In this document: positions 17,593 through 27,231 of the stretch, one piece after another
Position numbering within the stretch: the stretch's first letter is position 1
How the letters are laid out: each line of letters starts with the position of its first letter
Assembly: GCF_013184985.2 (NCBI RefSeq)
Contig: NZ_CP063418.1
Coordinates: 1,736,001 to 1,800,000 of the forward strand
Length of the DNA stretch: 64,000 nt
Direction of reading: 5' to 3'
From: Actinomyces faecalis
Lineage (GTDB): Bacteria > Actinomycetota > Actinomycetes > Actinomycetales > Actinomycetaceae
Position numbers and translations under genes: made by a program
The notes under the pieces: generated by a model
The model's input: only the letters and a program-made list of their open reading frames with translations
Database searches by the model: none
Told to the model about the DNA's origin: nothing

Positions 17593-18426
17593 GTGACACC
17601 ACGACGCCGTTCCAGGGCCTCCTCCGCCACCACCCGTTCCCGCCAGGCCCCCAGCCTGGAGGACCTGCCCACCGGGCCGGTGACCACCAGCCTGTCCGTC
17701 GCCCGCCTGGAGCGGAGGGAGAGCGGGGTGCTTCTCCTCCTGGACGACACGGAGTCCTCGTGGATCGACCTGCGCGACCCGGCCCACCTCGACTTTGAGT
17801 ACCAGCAGCAGATGAACGCCGTGCTGAAGGTGCTGATGCCTGAGCCCCGCCCTGTGCGGGCCGCGCACCTCGGCGGTGCCGGCTGCGCGCTGGCTCGGGC
17901 CTGGGAGGCGCGCCGTCCCGGCTCCACCCAGCTCGCTGTCGAGATCGACGCCGTGCTGGCCGAGCGCGTACGCCGGTGGTTCGACCTTCCGCGGGCCCCG
18001 CGCCTGCGTATCCGGGTGGGGGACGCGGCCGAGGTCGCCCCGAGCCTGCGGCCGGGCGAGTGGGACGCCGTCGTGCGCGACGTCTTCGCCCGCGGCTCGG
18101 TGCCCTCAGGGTGCCAGGCCGTCCAGTTCCACGCCGCCTGCCTGCAGGCGCTGGCGCCGGGAGGGGTGTACCTGGCCAACCTCCCCTCGCTGCCCCGGCA
18201 GGAGGCCGGGGCCGACCTTGCGGCAATCCGTGAGGTCTTCCCTGCCGTCATGGTGGTGGCCGACCCGGCCCACGCACGGGGCAAGCGGCGCGGCAACCTC
18301 GTTGCCCTGGCCCGGCGTGAACCGTGGAGCGCAGGCGAGCGCGATGAGATCGAGCGCGCCGTGCGTCGTCTGCCCCTGCCGGTGCGGACCTGGCTGCCCC
18401 AGGACCCGGCGCTGCCGCGAACCTGA
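17593..18426 (+). CDS. Spermidine synthase-like SAM-dependent protein
   Basis: This 277-residue cytosolic protein has a Rossmann SAM-binding fold of the spermine/spermidine synthase type. HLGGAGCALARAW (near residues 97-109) is the glycine-rich nucleotide motif, AVEID the acidic ribose-binding strand, and VRDVFARGSVP the active-site strand. The usual ALLLDGxxQ-type segment appears degenerate as LLLLDDTESSWIDL. Many actinobacterial homologues have uncertain substrates, so true aminopropyl transfer is not assured. GTG 17593 is preceded at the right distance by TAACGT and has no ribosome binding site, suggesting a leaderless mRNA. It converges with the MFS gene. Confidence 0.75.
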   Translation: MTPRRRSRASSATTRSRQAPSLEDLPTGPVTTSLSVARLERRESGVLLLLDDTESSWIDLRDPAHLDFEYQQQMNAVLKVLMPEPRPVRAAHLGGAGCALARAWEARRPGSTQLAVEIDAVLAERVRRWFDLPRAPRLRIRVGDAAEVAPSLRPGEWDAVVRDVFARGSVPSGCQAVQFHAACLQALAPGGVYLANLPSLPRQEAGADLAAIREVFPAVMVVADPAHARGKRRGNLVALARREPWSAGERDEIERAVRRLPLPVRTWLPQDPALPRT

Positions 18427-18474
18427 GATGGACGACGGCGGGGCGAGCCCTGAGGAGGTGGGGAGGCCAGCCGC

Positions 18475-19764
18475 TCAGAAGCTGGTCTGCCAGCGTCCTG
18501 AGCGCAGGTGGCGGCGCGTGGCACGGCGCGAGACCAGCAGCCCGGCCATCCCCACCAGCCACACCGCGGCCGTGGTGGCGACAGCCAGGCGGAAGTCCTC
18601 GGCCGAGCGGTTTCCCCCGGTCAGGTCCAGCACGACGCCCACCAGCTCGACGGCGAGGATCGTGGCCGTGAAGCCGCCGGTGTTGACCAGGCCCGTACAG
18701 GTTCCCCACCGGCTCGGCGCGTTGAGTGAGCGGGCGACGTCGAAGCCGATACCGGAGTAGGGCGCCGTCACCCCCAGCACCACGGCAGCCAGGAAGGCGG
18801 CCAGGACCGCCTGGGGCAGGAGCAGACCGGCTATCCAGGCCCCCACCGACACCAGTGCCGAGACGATGACGACGGTCGAGCGGTGGGCGGGCAGGCGTGA
18901 GGAGAGAATCCCGGCGCTCATCCCACCTACCACCCCGGCCGCGGTGTTGGCCGTCAGGGCCGCGGAGGCCGTAGACGCCGATACTCCCAGGCCCTGGGTC
19001 ATCCAGGACACGCCCCACATCAGGGTCAGCACCGCAGCCGGGAACATGCCGATCCAGTGGCAGAAGAAGCCCAGCCAGGTACCGGGGTGGCGCATGACCA
19101 CAGCCATCGTGGTCCCTGTCCTCTCACGCCGCCCCACCTGGGCCCCTGCCTGTGTCCCTGGTGGCACGTCGCGGATGAGAGCGAGGCCGGTCATCGCCAC
19201 CGCCATCGAGATCCCCGACATCGTGGCGAAGGTCGTGGTCCAGCCGCGGGCGTGGAGAAGGGCGAGGAAGGGGACGGCGGAGACGACCTGCCCCAGCTGT
19301 CCGAAGACCGAGACCAGCTGACTCATCAGGGGCACGGTCCCCAGCGGGAACCAGGTGGGAAGCAGGCGCAGGGTGCTGATGAAGGCCGTCGCGTCGCCTG
19401 CCCCGACCAGGACACGGGCCGCCACCGCTGCCGGCACCGAGGTGGCCGTAGCCATGAGGAGCTGGCCGCAGGCCACGACCAGGCCGCCGGTCACGAGCAC
19501 GCGGCGTGAGCCGAAACGGTCCAGCAGGAGCCCCACGGGGACCTGGGCCAGGGCGTAGACCGCCAGCTGCAGCACGACGAAGGTCGCCAGCATGCTGGCT
19601 CCTCCTGGAAAACGCTCACTGGCCTGAGGGACCGCTACCGCGAAGGAGGTGCGGGCGGCCACGGCCAGGACGTAGATGACGGCCGCGGGCGCCAGGACGA
19701 GCCATGCGCGCACGCCTCCCAGGGGCGGGGAGGCGTGCGCAGGCTCCGAGGCGGCGTCGGTCAC
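18475..19764 (-). CDS. MFS transporter
   Basis: This is a major facilitator permease of 429 residues with about twelve hydrophobic segments. The loop 2-3 signature GLLLDRFGSRRVL is near residues 78-90. Substrate cannot be read from the sequence; it resembles nitrate/nitrite or sugar-phosphate-type MFS proteins only in general form. It overlaps the PAC2 gene by four bases (ATGA), so the two are co-translated. The C-terminal cytoplasmic tail is short and basic. Confidence 0.85.
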   Translation of the reverse strand: MTDAASEPAHASPPLGGVRAWLVLAPAAVIYVLAVAARTSFAVAVPQASERFPGGASMLATFVVLQLAVYALAQVPVGLLLDRFGSRRVLVTGGLVVACGQLLMATATSVPAAVAARVLVGAGDATAFISTLRLLPTWFPLGTVPLMSQLVSVFGQLGQVVSAVPFLALLHARGWTTTFATMSGISMAVAMTGLALIRDVPPGTQAGAQVGRRERTGTTMAVVMRHPGTWLGFFCHWIGMFPAAVLTLMWGVSWMTQGLGVSASTASAALTANTAAGVVGGMSAGILSSRLPAHRSTVVIVSALVSVGAWIAGLLLPQAVLAAFLAAVVLGVTAPYSGIGFDVARSLNAPSRWGTCTGLVNTGGFTATILAVELVGVVLDLTGGNRSAEDFRLAVATTAAVWLVGMAGLLVSRRATRRHLRSGRWQTSF

Positions 19765-20723
19765 GGTAGGGGTTGGTCCCGGCCGTCGTGAGGACGTGGC
19801 TCCACCCCCGTCGAGCCCGGGTACTGCAGGCCAGGATCCGTGCCGTTGGCCTCCAGGAAGGCCTCCAGACGGGCGCCGATCTCGTCGGCGGTCGGTACGT
19901 CAAGCATGCGGGAGACCCCCTCCACGTCAGCCTTGACCGGCGCGACGGCGTCGTACTGGGCCTCCAGGGCCGAGACCACGGCAGCCACCTCCGGCTGCCC
20001 TGCGGCCTCGGTGTCGATCTCCGCACGGTTGACGGCAGCGGCTGCCTCCAGGTCACCCAGCGGCAGGGCCAGCCCCGTGGTCTCCGCCACCCCAGCCAGC
20101 AGCGCCGCGGCGCCGGCCGGGTAGTCGTCCCGCGCCACGTAGTGCGGGATACCGGCGGTCAGGCCCCGAGAGCTCAGCCCGGCCTCTCCCAGCCGAAGCT
20201 CCAGCAGCCCGCTCATGGACCCGGGGAACTCAGCGTGTCCGAAGAAGTCGGGCTGCTCGGGAAGCTCCTCCGGGCGGTTGCCGTGGTGATGGACGTAGAC
20301 CGGACGGGTGTGGGGCACCGCCAGCGGCATGCCGGTCATGGACACCGCCTGGCTCACCCCCATGGTGAGCGCCAGGTGGGTGACCGCCCCGACGAGCTCC
20401 TCCCACCGGTAGTCCGGCTCGCTGCCGTGCAGCAGCAGCAGGTCCTCACCCTCGTCGTCCTGGAGCAGGTCGAGGACCAGCTCGGGCATCTGGACCGAGG
20501 TGTAGGTGTGGGAGCTGAAGGTCATCATGGGGCGGCGCGCCCGGTAGTCCATGAGGGCGTCAGTGTCGAAGGTCGCCAGGCGCTGCCACGGGAGCGTCAT
20601 GAGCAGCTGCTCGACGGCGAGCTCACCGGCGTGGCCGGCGTCCATCGCCCCGTCCAGGTGGTACAGAAGGACCCTGGGTGCCACAGGCTCCCCCGTGGGG
20701 CGCTCAAAGCTGTAGAGCGGCAT
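19761..20723 (-). CDS. PAC2 family protein
   Basis: The product is 320 residues and belongs to the PAC2 family (proteasome assembly chaperone 2-like, common in Actinobacteria, role not established). The core shows LLYHLDGAMDAG, an SVQMPELVLDLL-like segment, a GSEPDYRWEELVGAV segment and the MTGMPLAVPHTRP motif. The ATG at 20723 was chosen because AAAGGAGG ends six bases before it; another ATG six bases upstream abuts the ribosome binding site. It is divergent from the HelD gene with 184 bases between, which include a -10-like TATTCT on the minus strand near 20823-20828. Confidence 0.82.
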   Translation of the reverse strand: MPLYSFERPTGEPVAPRVLLYHLDGAMDAGHAGELAVEQLLMTLPWQRLATFDTDALMDYRARRPMMTFSSHTYTSVQMPELVLDLLQDDEGEDLLLLHGSEPDYRWEELVGAVTHLALTMGVSQAVSMTGMPLAVPHTRPVYVHHHGNRPEELPEQPDFFGHAEFPGSMSGLLELRLGEAGLSSRGLTAGIPHYVARDDYPAGAAALLAGVAETTGLALPLGDLEAAAAVNRAEIDTEAAGQPEVAAVVSALEAQYDAVAPVKADVEGVSRMLDVPTADEIGARLEAFLEANGTDPGLQYPGSTGVEPRPHDGRDQPLP

Positions 20724-20907
20724 GGGCATCCTCCTTTCGTGCCGAGCAGTGCAACGCACCTCGTGGTGACCATGTTCCCACGTGCTGTTCGCCGTCGGCG
20801 TCTTCCGCACGGTCCGGTCAGGAGAATAATGGACCGGCCTGCCCACGCACCTTCCTGGTGCCGCCGGCAGCCTCACGACCTGCCCCGTCGAACAGACAGC
20901 GAGACAG

Positions 20908-23397
20908 ATGCCTGCGTCATCATCGTCACCGTCCTGCGACCCGTCCCAGGCCCAGCAGCCGGTCTCGGCCCGCGAGCGCGAGATCAGCGCCGAGCAGCGC
21001 GTGGTCGACCTGGCCTACGGTGAGCTGGACCGTCAGCTGGAGGCCGCACGCCGGTCCCTGGCCGCCACCGAGGCGCAGGGGGTGTCCGGCACCCACCAGT
21101 CACGTGGTGAGCGGGACGCCTACGCCGTGCACTACTCCAGCCTCATCACCTCGCTGGAGGGCGTGGAGGACCGCCTGGTCTTCGGACGCATGGACCTGGC
21201 TGCTGACGCCGTCGACGCCGCCAGCGCCAGCCCGGTCACCCACGGCGGCCGGCGCCACTACGTCGGACGTACCGGCCTGCAGGACGAACGGCACCGCGAG
21301 GTCGTGCTGGACTGGCGAGCCCCGCTGGCCCGTGCCTTCTACCAGGCCACCGCGTCCAGGCCGATGGGGCTGGTGCGCCGCAGGCACATCAACACCCGTG
21401 CCCGTCGCGTGGTCGGCCTGGAGGACGAGGTCATCGACGTCGCCTCCCTGGACCGCGACGGCGCTGGCTCAGGCGACGACGGCACCCCGGCTCGCGTGGC
21501 CGCTGAGGGCCTGCAGGGAGAGGGCGCGCTCATCGCGGCGATGAGCGCCGCCCGTGACGGGCGTATGGGCGACATCGTGGCCACGATCCAGGCCGAGCAG
21601 GACCGCGTCGTCACCTCTGACGGCAGGGGCGTCCTGGTGGTCCAGGGAGGCCCGGGCACCGGCAAGACCGCGGTCGCCCTGCACCGGGTGGCCTACCTGT
21701 TCTACTCCGAGCGCGAGCGGCTGGAGCGCTCCGGCGTTCTCCTGGTCGGCCCCTCACGCACCTTCCTGCGCTACGTGGAGCAGGTCCTGCCCTCGCTCGG
21801 TGAGACCGGAGTGGTGTCCACCACCATCGGCGACCTCGTGCCGGGCCTGCACGCCCGTGGCACCGACTCACCGGCCGTCCACGAGCTCAAGGGACGGCAG
21901 CTGTGGGCTGAGGTGCTGCGCCGGGCGGTACGCAGCCTGCAGCGCGTGCCCGGCTCCCCTCGCGAGATCATGGTCCAGGGCACGCGGCTGCTCCTGGAGC
22001 CGGCGGACGTGCGTGAGGCCATGAGCCGGGCGCGACGCTCAGGCAAGCCGCACAACCTGGCGCGCGAGACCTTCGTGCTGTGGCTCCTGGAGCGCCTGAC
22101 CGACCAGTACGCCGCCGCTACCCGGCAGGACGCCTCCGACCCTGAGACCCGGGCGTGGATCCGCGAGGACGTACGCACCGCCCGCGACGCCCGCAGGGAG
22201 ATCAACCTGTGCTGGATGCCGACGACGCCCACAGGTCTGCTGGAGCGCCTGTGGTCGCGTCCGGCGCTGCTGGAGCAGGTGGCCCCCGAGCTCAGCCCGG
22301 CTGAGCGGGAGAGCCTGTGGCGCGAGCCCGGCTCCCCCCTGACCCCGGCGGACGTCCCGCTGGTCGACGAGCTCGCCGAGCTGCTGGGTCCCAGCGAGGA
22401 CGCCCAGGCCCGTCAGGCCAGGCTGGAGGCCCGCCGGCGTGCCGAGCTGGTCGACTACGCCGCCCGCGCCATCGAGTCCCAGGACCTGGGCGGCGGCATG
22501 GTCAGCGCCGAGATGCTGGCTGACCGGATGGCGGACTCCGGCCCGTCCCTGACACTGGCCGAGAGGGCGCGGGCCGACCGCGGCTGGACCTACGGGCACG
22601 TCGTGGTCGACGAGGCCCAGGAGCTGGGCGACATGGCCTGGCGGGCGCTGGCACGCCGTTGCCCGGTACGGTCCTTCACGGTGGTCGGGGACCTCGCTCA
22701 GTACTCCGGGCCGCACGCGCCCTCCTCCTGGGCCGAGGTCCTTCAGGTGCTGGGGACCTCTCACGTCCCGGCACGCCGCGGCGGGCGGACGGCGAGCAGG
22801 TCCGCGTCCACGCCGCTGCGCGAGGAGGTGCTCACCGTGTGCTACCGCACCCCGGCCACGATCATGGACGCGGCTGACGCCGTGACCAGCGCGCTGGGCC
22901 ATCCACCGGTCTACCCGGTGAGCTCGGTCCGCGACCTGCCCGGGTGCCTGGCTGCCGAGGAGTTGTCGACCTCACCGGCCGCGGCAGACTCCCAGGCCTG
23001 GGCCGCGCACCTTCGTCAGGTGGTGGCCCAGGAGCTGACCGCCCTCGACGAGGCCGTCGGTCCCCAGGGCGGGCGCGTGGCCGTCATCGCCCCTGACGCG
23101 CCGGCCGTGGCCGCCTGGCTCGGCCAGGACGCCACGCTGGCGGAGGCGATGACGGCTCCGGGCGGGGACGTGCTGCGAGCCAGGCTCGCGGTGATGGGAC
23201 CGGTGCTGTCCAAGGGGCTGGAGTTCGACGTCGTCGTCCTGGTGGACCCCTCCGAGATCGGGCGCAGGAGCGCCGGGGACCTGTACGTGGCCATGACCCG
23301 GCCCACGCGCCGGCTGCGCGTGGTCTCGCGGACCGCGCTGCCGCAGGGCCTGTCCGCGGAGCATCCGGGCGAGCCAGGTCACACTCTCCTAGGATGA
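20908..23397 (+). CDS. helD: HelD-like superfamily 1 helicase
   Basis: HelD proteins are UvrD/Rep-like ATPases that remodel stalled or inactive RNA polymerase. The protein has 829 residues, long for the family. The N-terminal antiparallel coiled-coil arm (EISAEQRVVDLAYGELDRQL) is followed by an insert, then Walker A GGPGTGKTAVALHR near 247-260, VVVDEAQELGDMAWRA (Walker B), GDLAQY, and a C-terminal KGLEFDVVVLVDP and AMTRPTRRL helicase motif. This architecture separates HelD from UvrD. The start ATG has only a weak ribosome binding site (GCGAGACAG). No antibiotic-resistance neighbour is seen, although some actinobacterial HelD proteins protect against rifamycins. Confidence 0.85.
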   Translation: MPASSSSPSCDPSQAQQPVSAREREISAEQRVVDLAYGELDRQLEAARRSLAATEAQGVSGTHQSRGERDAYAVHYSSLITSLEGVEDRLVFGRMDLAADAVDAASASPVTHGGRRHYVGRTGLQDERHREVVLDWRAPLARAFYQATASRPMGLVRRRHINTRARRVVGLEDEVIDVASLDRDGAGSGDDGTPARVAAEGLQGEGALIAAMSAARDGRMGDIVATIQAEQDRVVTSDGRGVLVVQGGPGTGKTAVALHRVAYLFYSERERLERSGVLLVGPSRTFLRYVEQVLPSLGETGVVSTTIGDLVPGLHARGTDSPAVHELKGRQLWAEVLRRAVRSLQRVPGSPREIMVQGTRLLLEPADVREAMSRARRSGKPHNLARETFVLWLLERLTDQYAAATRQDASDPETRAWIREDVRTARDARREINLCWMPTTPTGLLERLWSRPALLEQVAPELSPAERESLWREPGSPLTPADVPLVDELAELLGPSEDAQARQARLEARRRAELVDYAARAIESQDLGGGMVSAEMLADRMADSGPSLTLAERARADRGWTYGHVVVDEAQELGDMAWRALARRCPVRSFTVVGDLAQYSGPHAPSSWAEVLQVLGTSHVPARRGGRTASRSASTPLREEVLTVCYRTPATIMDAADAVTSALGHPPVYPVSSVRDLPGCLAAEELSTSPAAADSQAWAAHLRQVVAQELTALDEAVGPQGGRVAVIAPDAPAVAAWLGQDATLAEAMTAPGGDVLRARLAVMGPVLSKGLEFDVVVLVDPSEIGRRSAGDLYVAMTRPTRRLRVVSRTALPQGLSAEHPGEPGHTLLG

Positions 23398-23437
23398 GGG
23401 TGAGGCCACACCCGCGTCGCCCCTCACCCCCTCACAA

Positions 23438-23465
23438 GGTTACGCAACCGTAGGTTACGGTTACG
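23438..23465 (+). promoter_or_regulatory. GGTTACG repeats upstream of acyl-CoA synthetase genes
   Basis: GGTTACG occurs at 23438-23444 and 23453-23459, and GTTACG again at 23460-23465. Between them CCGTA ggt TACGG forms a 13-base palindrome at about 23448-23460. Possible -10 hexamers (TACGGT, TACGTA) overlap the repeats. The layout suggests an operator, perhaps for a TetR- or GntR-type lipid regulator. This is inference; no regulator gene lies nearby. Confidence 0.5.
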
Positions 23466-23516
23466 TAGGCAGCGGATCAGCCCCGCCCGCCTCGCGCCCC
23501 AGGGAAGGAACCTCGG

Positions 23517-25394
23517 ATGAGCGACACCTCGCGCCGCTACCTGCGGCCTCACTACGCCCCCGGCGTACCTGCCACCATCGCTCCTGTCACCGAGCCGCTC
23601 TCGCGCATGCTCGACGACGCCACGCGCCGCTTCCCCGACCACGTCGCCCTGGACTTCCTGGGGGCCACGACCACCTACGCCCAGCTCTCTCGCCAGGTCG
23701 CCCAGGCTGCTGAGACCCTGCGCAGGGCCGGGGTGGGACGCGGCGACGTCGTCGGCCTCATCCTTCCCAACTGCCCTCAGCACGTCGTGCTCGCCTATGC
23801 CGCCTGGCGCATCGGCGCCATCGTGGCCGAGCACAACCCTCTGGCCCCTGCCGCCCAGGTCCGTGAGCAGATCAGCATCCACCACGGCAAGGTCATCATC
23901 GCCTGGGAGAAGACGCTGGCACGCCTGGTCCAGGCCTCCGGGTCGCTGCGCGCCGCTGGGCTGGCCGACCTCCAGGTCTACTCCGTGGACCTTTCTCGCG
24001 GCCTGCCGTGGACCAGCCGCCTGGCCCTGCGCCTGCCGGTGGCCGCCGCCCGCGCCCAGCGCTCAGAGCTGCGCGGCAAGGTCCCGGCTGGCGTGCGCTC
24101 GTGGGACGACGCCGTCGCCGCCTCCACCCCGCTTCCGGCCGGGCACCCCCTGCCGGACGTCGACGAGACCGCCGTCCTGCTCTACACCGGCGGTACGACC
24201 GGCAGCCCCAAGGCCGTGCGACTGACCCACACCAACCTGCGCTCCAACGCCGAGATGAGCCTGGCCTGGGCCTCCCAGACCTGCGAGACGGGCCAGGAGA
24301 CCTTCTACGCGGTCCTGCCCTTCTTCCACGCCTTCGGGCTCAGCCTGTCCCTGCTGTGCGCCGTGGGTCTGGCGGCCACCCAGGTGGTCCTGCCCAAGTT
24401 CAGCGCTGACATGGTGCTCACCGCCTGGAAGCGCCGCCCGGCCACCTTCTTCCCGGGCGTGCCGGTCATGTTCGACCGTATCGTCTCGCGCGCCAGTGCC
24501 ACCGGCGCGGACCTGTCGAGCTGCAAGATCGCCGTGTGCGGAGCGGCCGCCAACCCCAAGGCCATCGCCCAGGCCTGGGAGGAGGCCACCGGCGGCACCA
24601 TCATCGAGGGCTACGGCATGACCGAGGCCTCCCCCATCATCCTGGGCAACCCCATCTCCCCTGAGCGCCGTGCCGGGGCGCTGGGCGTGCCCTTCCCCTC
24701 CACCGACGTGCGACTGGTCGACCCCGAGGATACGGACACCGACGTCGAGCCCGGGCAGGTCGGTGAGCTACTGGCGCGCGGCCCCCAGGTCTTTGCCGGC
24801 TACTGGGAGAACCCTGAGGAGACCGAGGCCGTCCTGCTGCCCGGGGGCTGGCTGCGCACCGGGGACCTGGTTCGCCAGGAGGACGACGGCTTCTACGTCA
24901 TCGCCGACCGGCGCAAGGAGCTCATCATCTCCGGGGGCTTCAACATCTACCCCACCGAGGTCGAGGCAGCCGTACGCTCGATGCCCCAGGTCGAGGAGGT
25001 CGCCGTCGTCGGCCTGCCCGGAGGCGAGAGGGACGCTGGTAACGAGCGCGTCGTGGCCGCGATCCTGCCCAAGGAGGGCCAGACGGTCACCCTGGAGCAG
25101 GTGCGTGCGTGGGCCGAGCAGACCCTGTCCCACTACGCGCTGCCCCGCCAGATCGCGATCCTGAGCGAGATGCCCCGGTCCCAGATCGGCAAGGTCCTGC
25201 GCCGGGTCGTGCGCGAGGAGCTGCTGGCCGCCAGAGAGGCCGCCAGCGGGGCGGCCGACGCCGTCGCCTCGGCCTCCGTCAGCGCGGCCGCTTCCCTGGT
25301 CGAGCGTCTAGGTGAGGCCCAGGGTGCCCAGTCCAGGAGCACCCACGTCTCCTCGGCCGCCCAGGCCCACCAGAGCGAGGAGGGCGACCGGTGA
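23517..25394 (+). CDS. Acyl-CoA synthetase (AMP-forming), first of a pair
   Basis: This adenylate-forming enzyme activates a carboxylic acid, most likely a medium or long fatty acid, to acyl-CoA. The product has 625 residues. YTGGTTGSPKA (P-loop-like AMP motif) is near 223-233, GYGMTEASP near 364, GWLRTGDLV near 444 with RRKELIISGGFNIYP after it, and the C-terminal catalytic lysine motif GKVLRR near 557. An Ala/Ser-rich extension of about 60 residues follows. GGAAGGAAC precedes the ATG. It overlaps the next gene by four bases (GTGA). Exact chain length cannot be told. Confidence 0.88.
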   Translation: MSDTSRRYLRPHYAPGVPATIAPVTEPLSRMLDDATRRFPDHVALDFLGATTTYAQLSRQVAQAAETLRRAGVGRGDVVGLILPNCPQHVVLAYAAWRIGAIVAEHNPLAPAAQVREQISIHHGKVIIAWEKTLARLVQASGSLRAAGLADLQVYSVDLSRGLPWTSRLALRLPVAAARAQRSELRGKVPAGVRSWDDAVAASTPLPAGHPLPDVDETAVLLYTGGTTGSPKAVRLTHTNLRSNAEMSLAWASQTCETGQETFYAVLPFFHAFGLSLSLLCAVGLAATQVVLPKFSADMVLTAWKRRPATFFPGVPVMFDRIVSRASATGADLSSCKIAVCGAAANPKAIAQAWEEATGGTIIEGYGMTEASPIILGNPISPERRAGALGVPFPSTDVRLVDPEDTDTDVEPGQVGELLARGPQVFAGYWENPEETEAVLLPGGWLRTGDLVRQEDDGFYVIADRRKELIISGGFNIYPTEVEAAVRSMPQVEEVAVVGLPGGERDAGNERVVAAILPKEGQTVTLEQVRAWAEQTLSHYALPRQIAILSEMPRSQIGKVLRRVVREELLAAREAASGAADAVASASVSAAASLVERLGEAQGAQSRSTHVSSAAQAHQSEEGDR

Positions 25395-27187
25395 GCACTG
25401 CAGCTCAGCACACCAGCGTCGGCGCGTCCTGGGACGCCGCACGCTTCCACCGCCCGGGCTACCAGCCAGGCATCCCCGCAACCATTGAGGTCCCCGACTC
25501 CCACCTGTCCGAGCTGCTAGAGACCGCCGCCCGCTTCTACCCCGATCGCGTCGCCATCGACTTCCTGGGCTGGACCACCACCTACCGCGAGCTGCTGGAG
25601 ACCTCCGAGCGGGCCGCCCAGGTCCTGGCTGACGCCGGGGTGCGTGCAGGCGACCGGGTCGCCCTCATCATGCCCAACTGCCCCCAGCACGTCGCTGCCG
25701 TCTACGGCGCCCTGCGCCTGGGGGCGATCGTGGCGGAGCACAACCCGCTGGCCCCGGCAGAGCAGGTGCGCGCCCAGCTCGACCACCACGGCGCCCGCGT
25801 CGTCGTCGCCTGGGAGAAGGCCGTCGGCCTCGTCACGGACCCCGCTGCCGAGCGCGATCCCTCCGTCGACCCCCTGGGCGGCAGGACCGTCTTTGCTGTG
25901 GATCTGTCCCGTACCCTGCCTGCGCACCTGCGCGCCGCCCTGCACCTGCCGGTGGCCAAGGCTCGCCAGACCCGCGCCTCGATGAAGGCAGATCGTCTGC
26001 CCGCCGGAGTCCGCTCGTGGGACGTCGAGGTCGCCCGCAGCGGGCGTCTGCCCTCCTCATGGCCCTACCCGGTCGGCAGCGACGTCGCCGTCCTGCTGCA
26101 CACCGGAGGGACCACGGGCACGCCCAAGGCCGCCATGCTCACCCACACCAACCTGCGGGCCAATGTCAACCAGGCCATGGCCTGGGTACCGATGCTGCAC
26201 GAGGGTGGGGAGAGCTTCCTGACCCTCCTGCCCTTCTTCCACGCCTTCGGGCTCACCTTCAACCTCTTCTGCGCCGTCCAGAAGGCCGCCACCCAGGTGA
26301 TGATGCCCAAGTTCGACGTCAAGGAGGTCCTAGCGGCGAACAAGCGCCGTGCCCTGACCTTCTTCGTGGGTGTGCCGGTCATGTTCGAACGCATCCTGCG
26401 CGCGGCGCAGAAGGCCGGAGCGGACCTGACGAGTCTGCGCTACGGGGTGTGTGGCGCGGCGCCGATGCCCGCCGAGGTTGGTGCGCAGTGGGAGGAGCTC
26501 ACCGGCGGGTACTTCGTCGAGGGCTACGGCATGACCGAGACCAGCCCCATCATCGCCGGCACCCCCATGGGGCCTACCCGGCGCCTGGGGTCCCTGGGGC
26601 TGCCCTTCGCCTCGACCGACGTGCGTGTGGTGGACCCTGACGCCCCGGTCATCGACCCAGAGGTTGAGGTTCCCGATGGTCAGAGCGGTGAGCTTCTCGT
26701 GCGCGGCCCCCAGGTCTTCGCCGGCTACTGGCAGGACCCGGAGGCTACCGAGGCGGCGTTGCTTCCTGGCGGCTGGCTGCGCACCGGGGACATGGTGCGC
26801 CGTGAGGAGTCCTTCCTGTGGATGGCTGACCGACGCCGCGAGCTCATTCTCTCCGGCGGCTTCAACGTCTACCCCTCCCAGGTCGAGGCGGTGCTGCGAC
26901 AGGTTCCGGGTGTTGCGGACGTGGCCGTGGTCGGCACGGACAACGGCTCGGCCAGTGAGACCATCGCAGCCGCCGTCGTGCTGGACAAGGACGCCTCAGG
27001 CCAGCCCACCGCTGAGGGCCGGGCGCTGAGCCTGGAGGTGCTGCGCTCCCACGGCGAGAGGCTGCTGCCTCACTACGCCCTGCCCAGGCGCCTGGAGATC
27101 ATCGAGGAGATGCCTCGTTCGATGATCGGCAAGGTGCTGCGCCGTGAGGTGCATGAGCTGCTGGCGCGGCGAGACCGGCACGGCTGA
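25391..27187 (+). CDS. Acyl-CoA synthetase (AMP-forming), second of a pair
   Basis: This is a paralogue of the preceding gene, of 598 residues. HTGGTTGTPKA is near 237, EGYGMTETSP near 377, GWLRTGDMV near 461 and the catalytic-lysine GKVLRR near 580. The two proteins align closely over most of their length (for example PNCPQHV and AEHNPLAPA recur), so they arose by tandem duplication. Coupled translation through GTGA suggests both act together or on related acids. It converges with dapA with 44 bases between, in which a GC-rich hairpin is possible. Confidence 0.88.
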   Translation: MSTAAQHTSVGASWDAARFHRPGYQPGIPATIEVPDSHLSELLETAARFYPDRVAIDFLGWTTTYRELLETSERAAQVLADAGVRAGDRVALIMPNCPQHVAAVYGALRLGAIVAEHNPLAPAEQVRAQLDHHGARVVVAWEKAVGLVTDPAAERDPSVDPLGGRTVFAVDLSRTLPAHLRAALHLPVAKARQTRASMKADRLPAGVRSWDVEVARSGRLPSSWPYPVGSDVAVLLHTGGTTGTPKAAMLTHTNLRANVNQAMAWVPMLHEGGESFLTLLPFFHAFGLTFNLFCAVQKAATQVMMPKFDVKEVLAANKRRALTFFVGVPVMFERILRAAQKAGADLTSLRYGVCGAAPMPAEVGAQWEELTGGYFVEGYGMTETSPIIAGTPMGPTRRLGSLGLPFASTDVRVVDPDAPVIDPEVEVPDGQSGELLVRGPQVFAGYWQDPEATEAALLPGGWLRTGDMVRREESFLWMADRRRELILSGGFNVYPSQVEAVLRQVPGVADVAVVGTDNGSASETIAAAVVLDKDASGQPTAEGRALSLEVLRSHGERLLPHYALPRRLEIIEEMPRSMIGKVLRREVHELLARRDRHG

Positions 27188-27231
27188 GCGTCCTGCGCGG
27201 CGAGGCGGCTGGGCACCCGGCGTGCCGGGGG

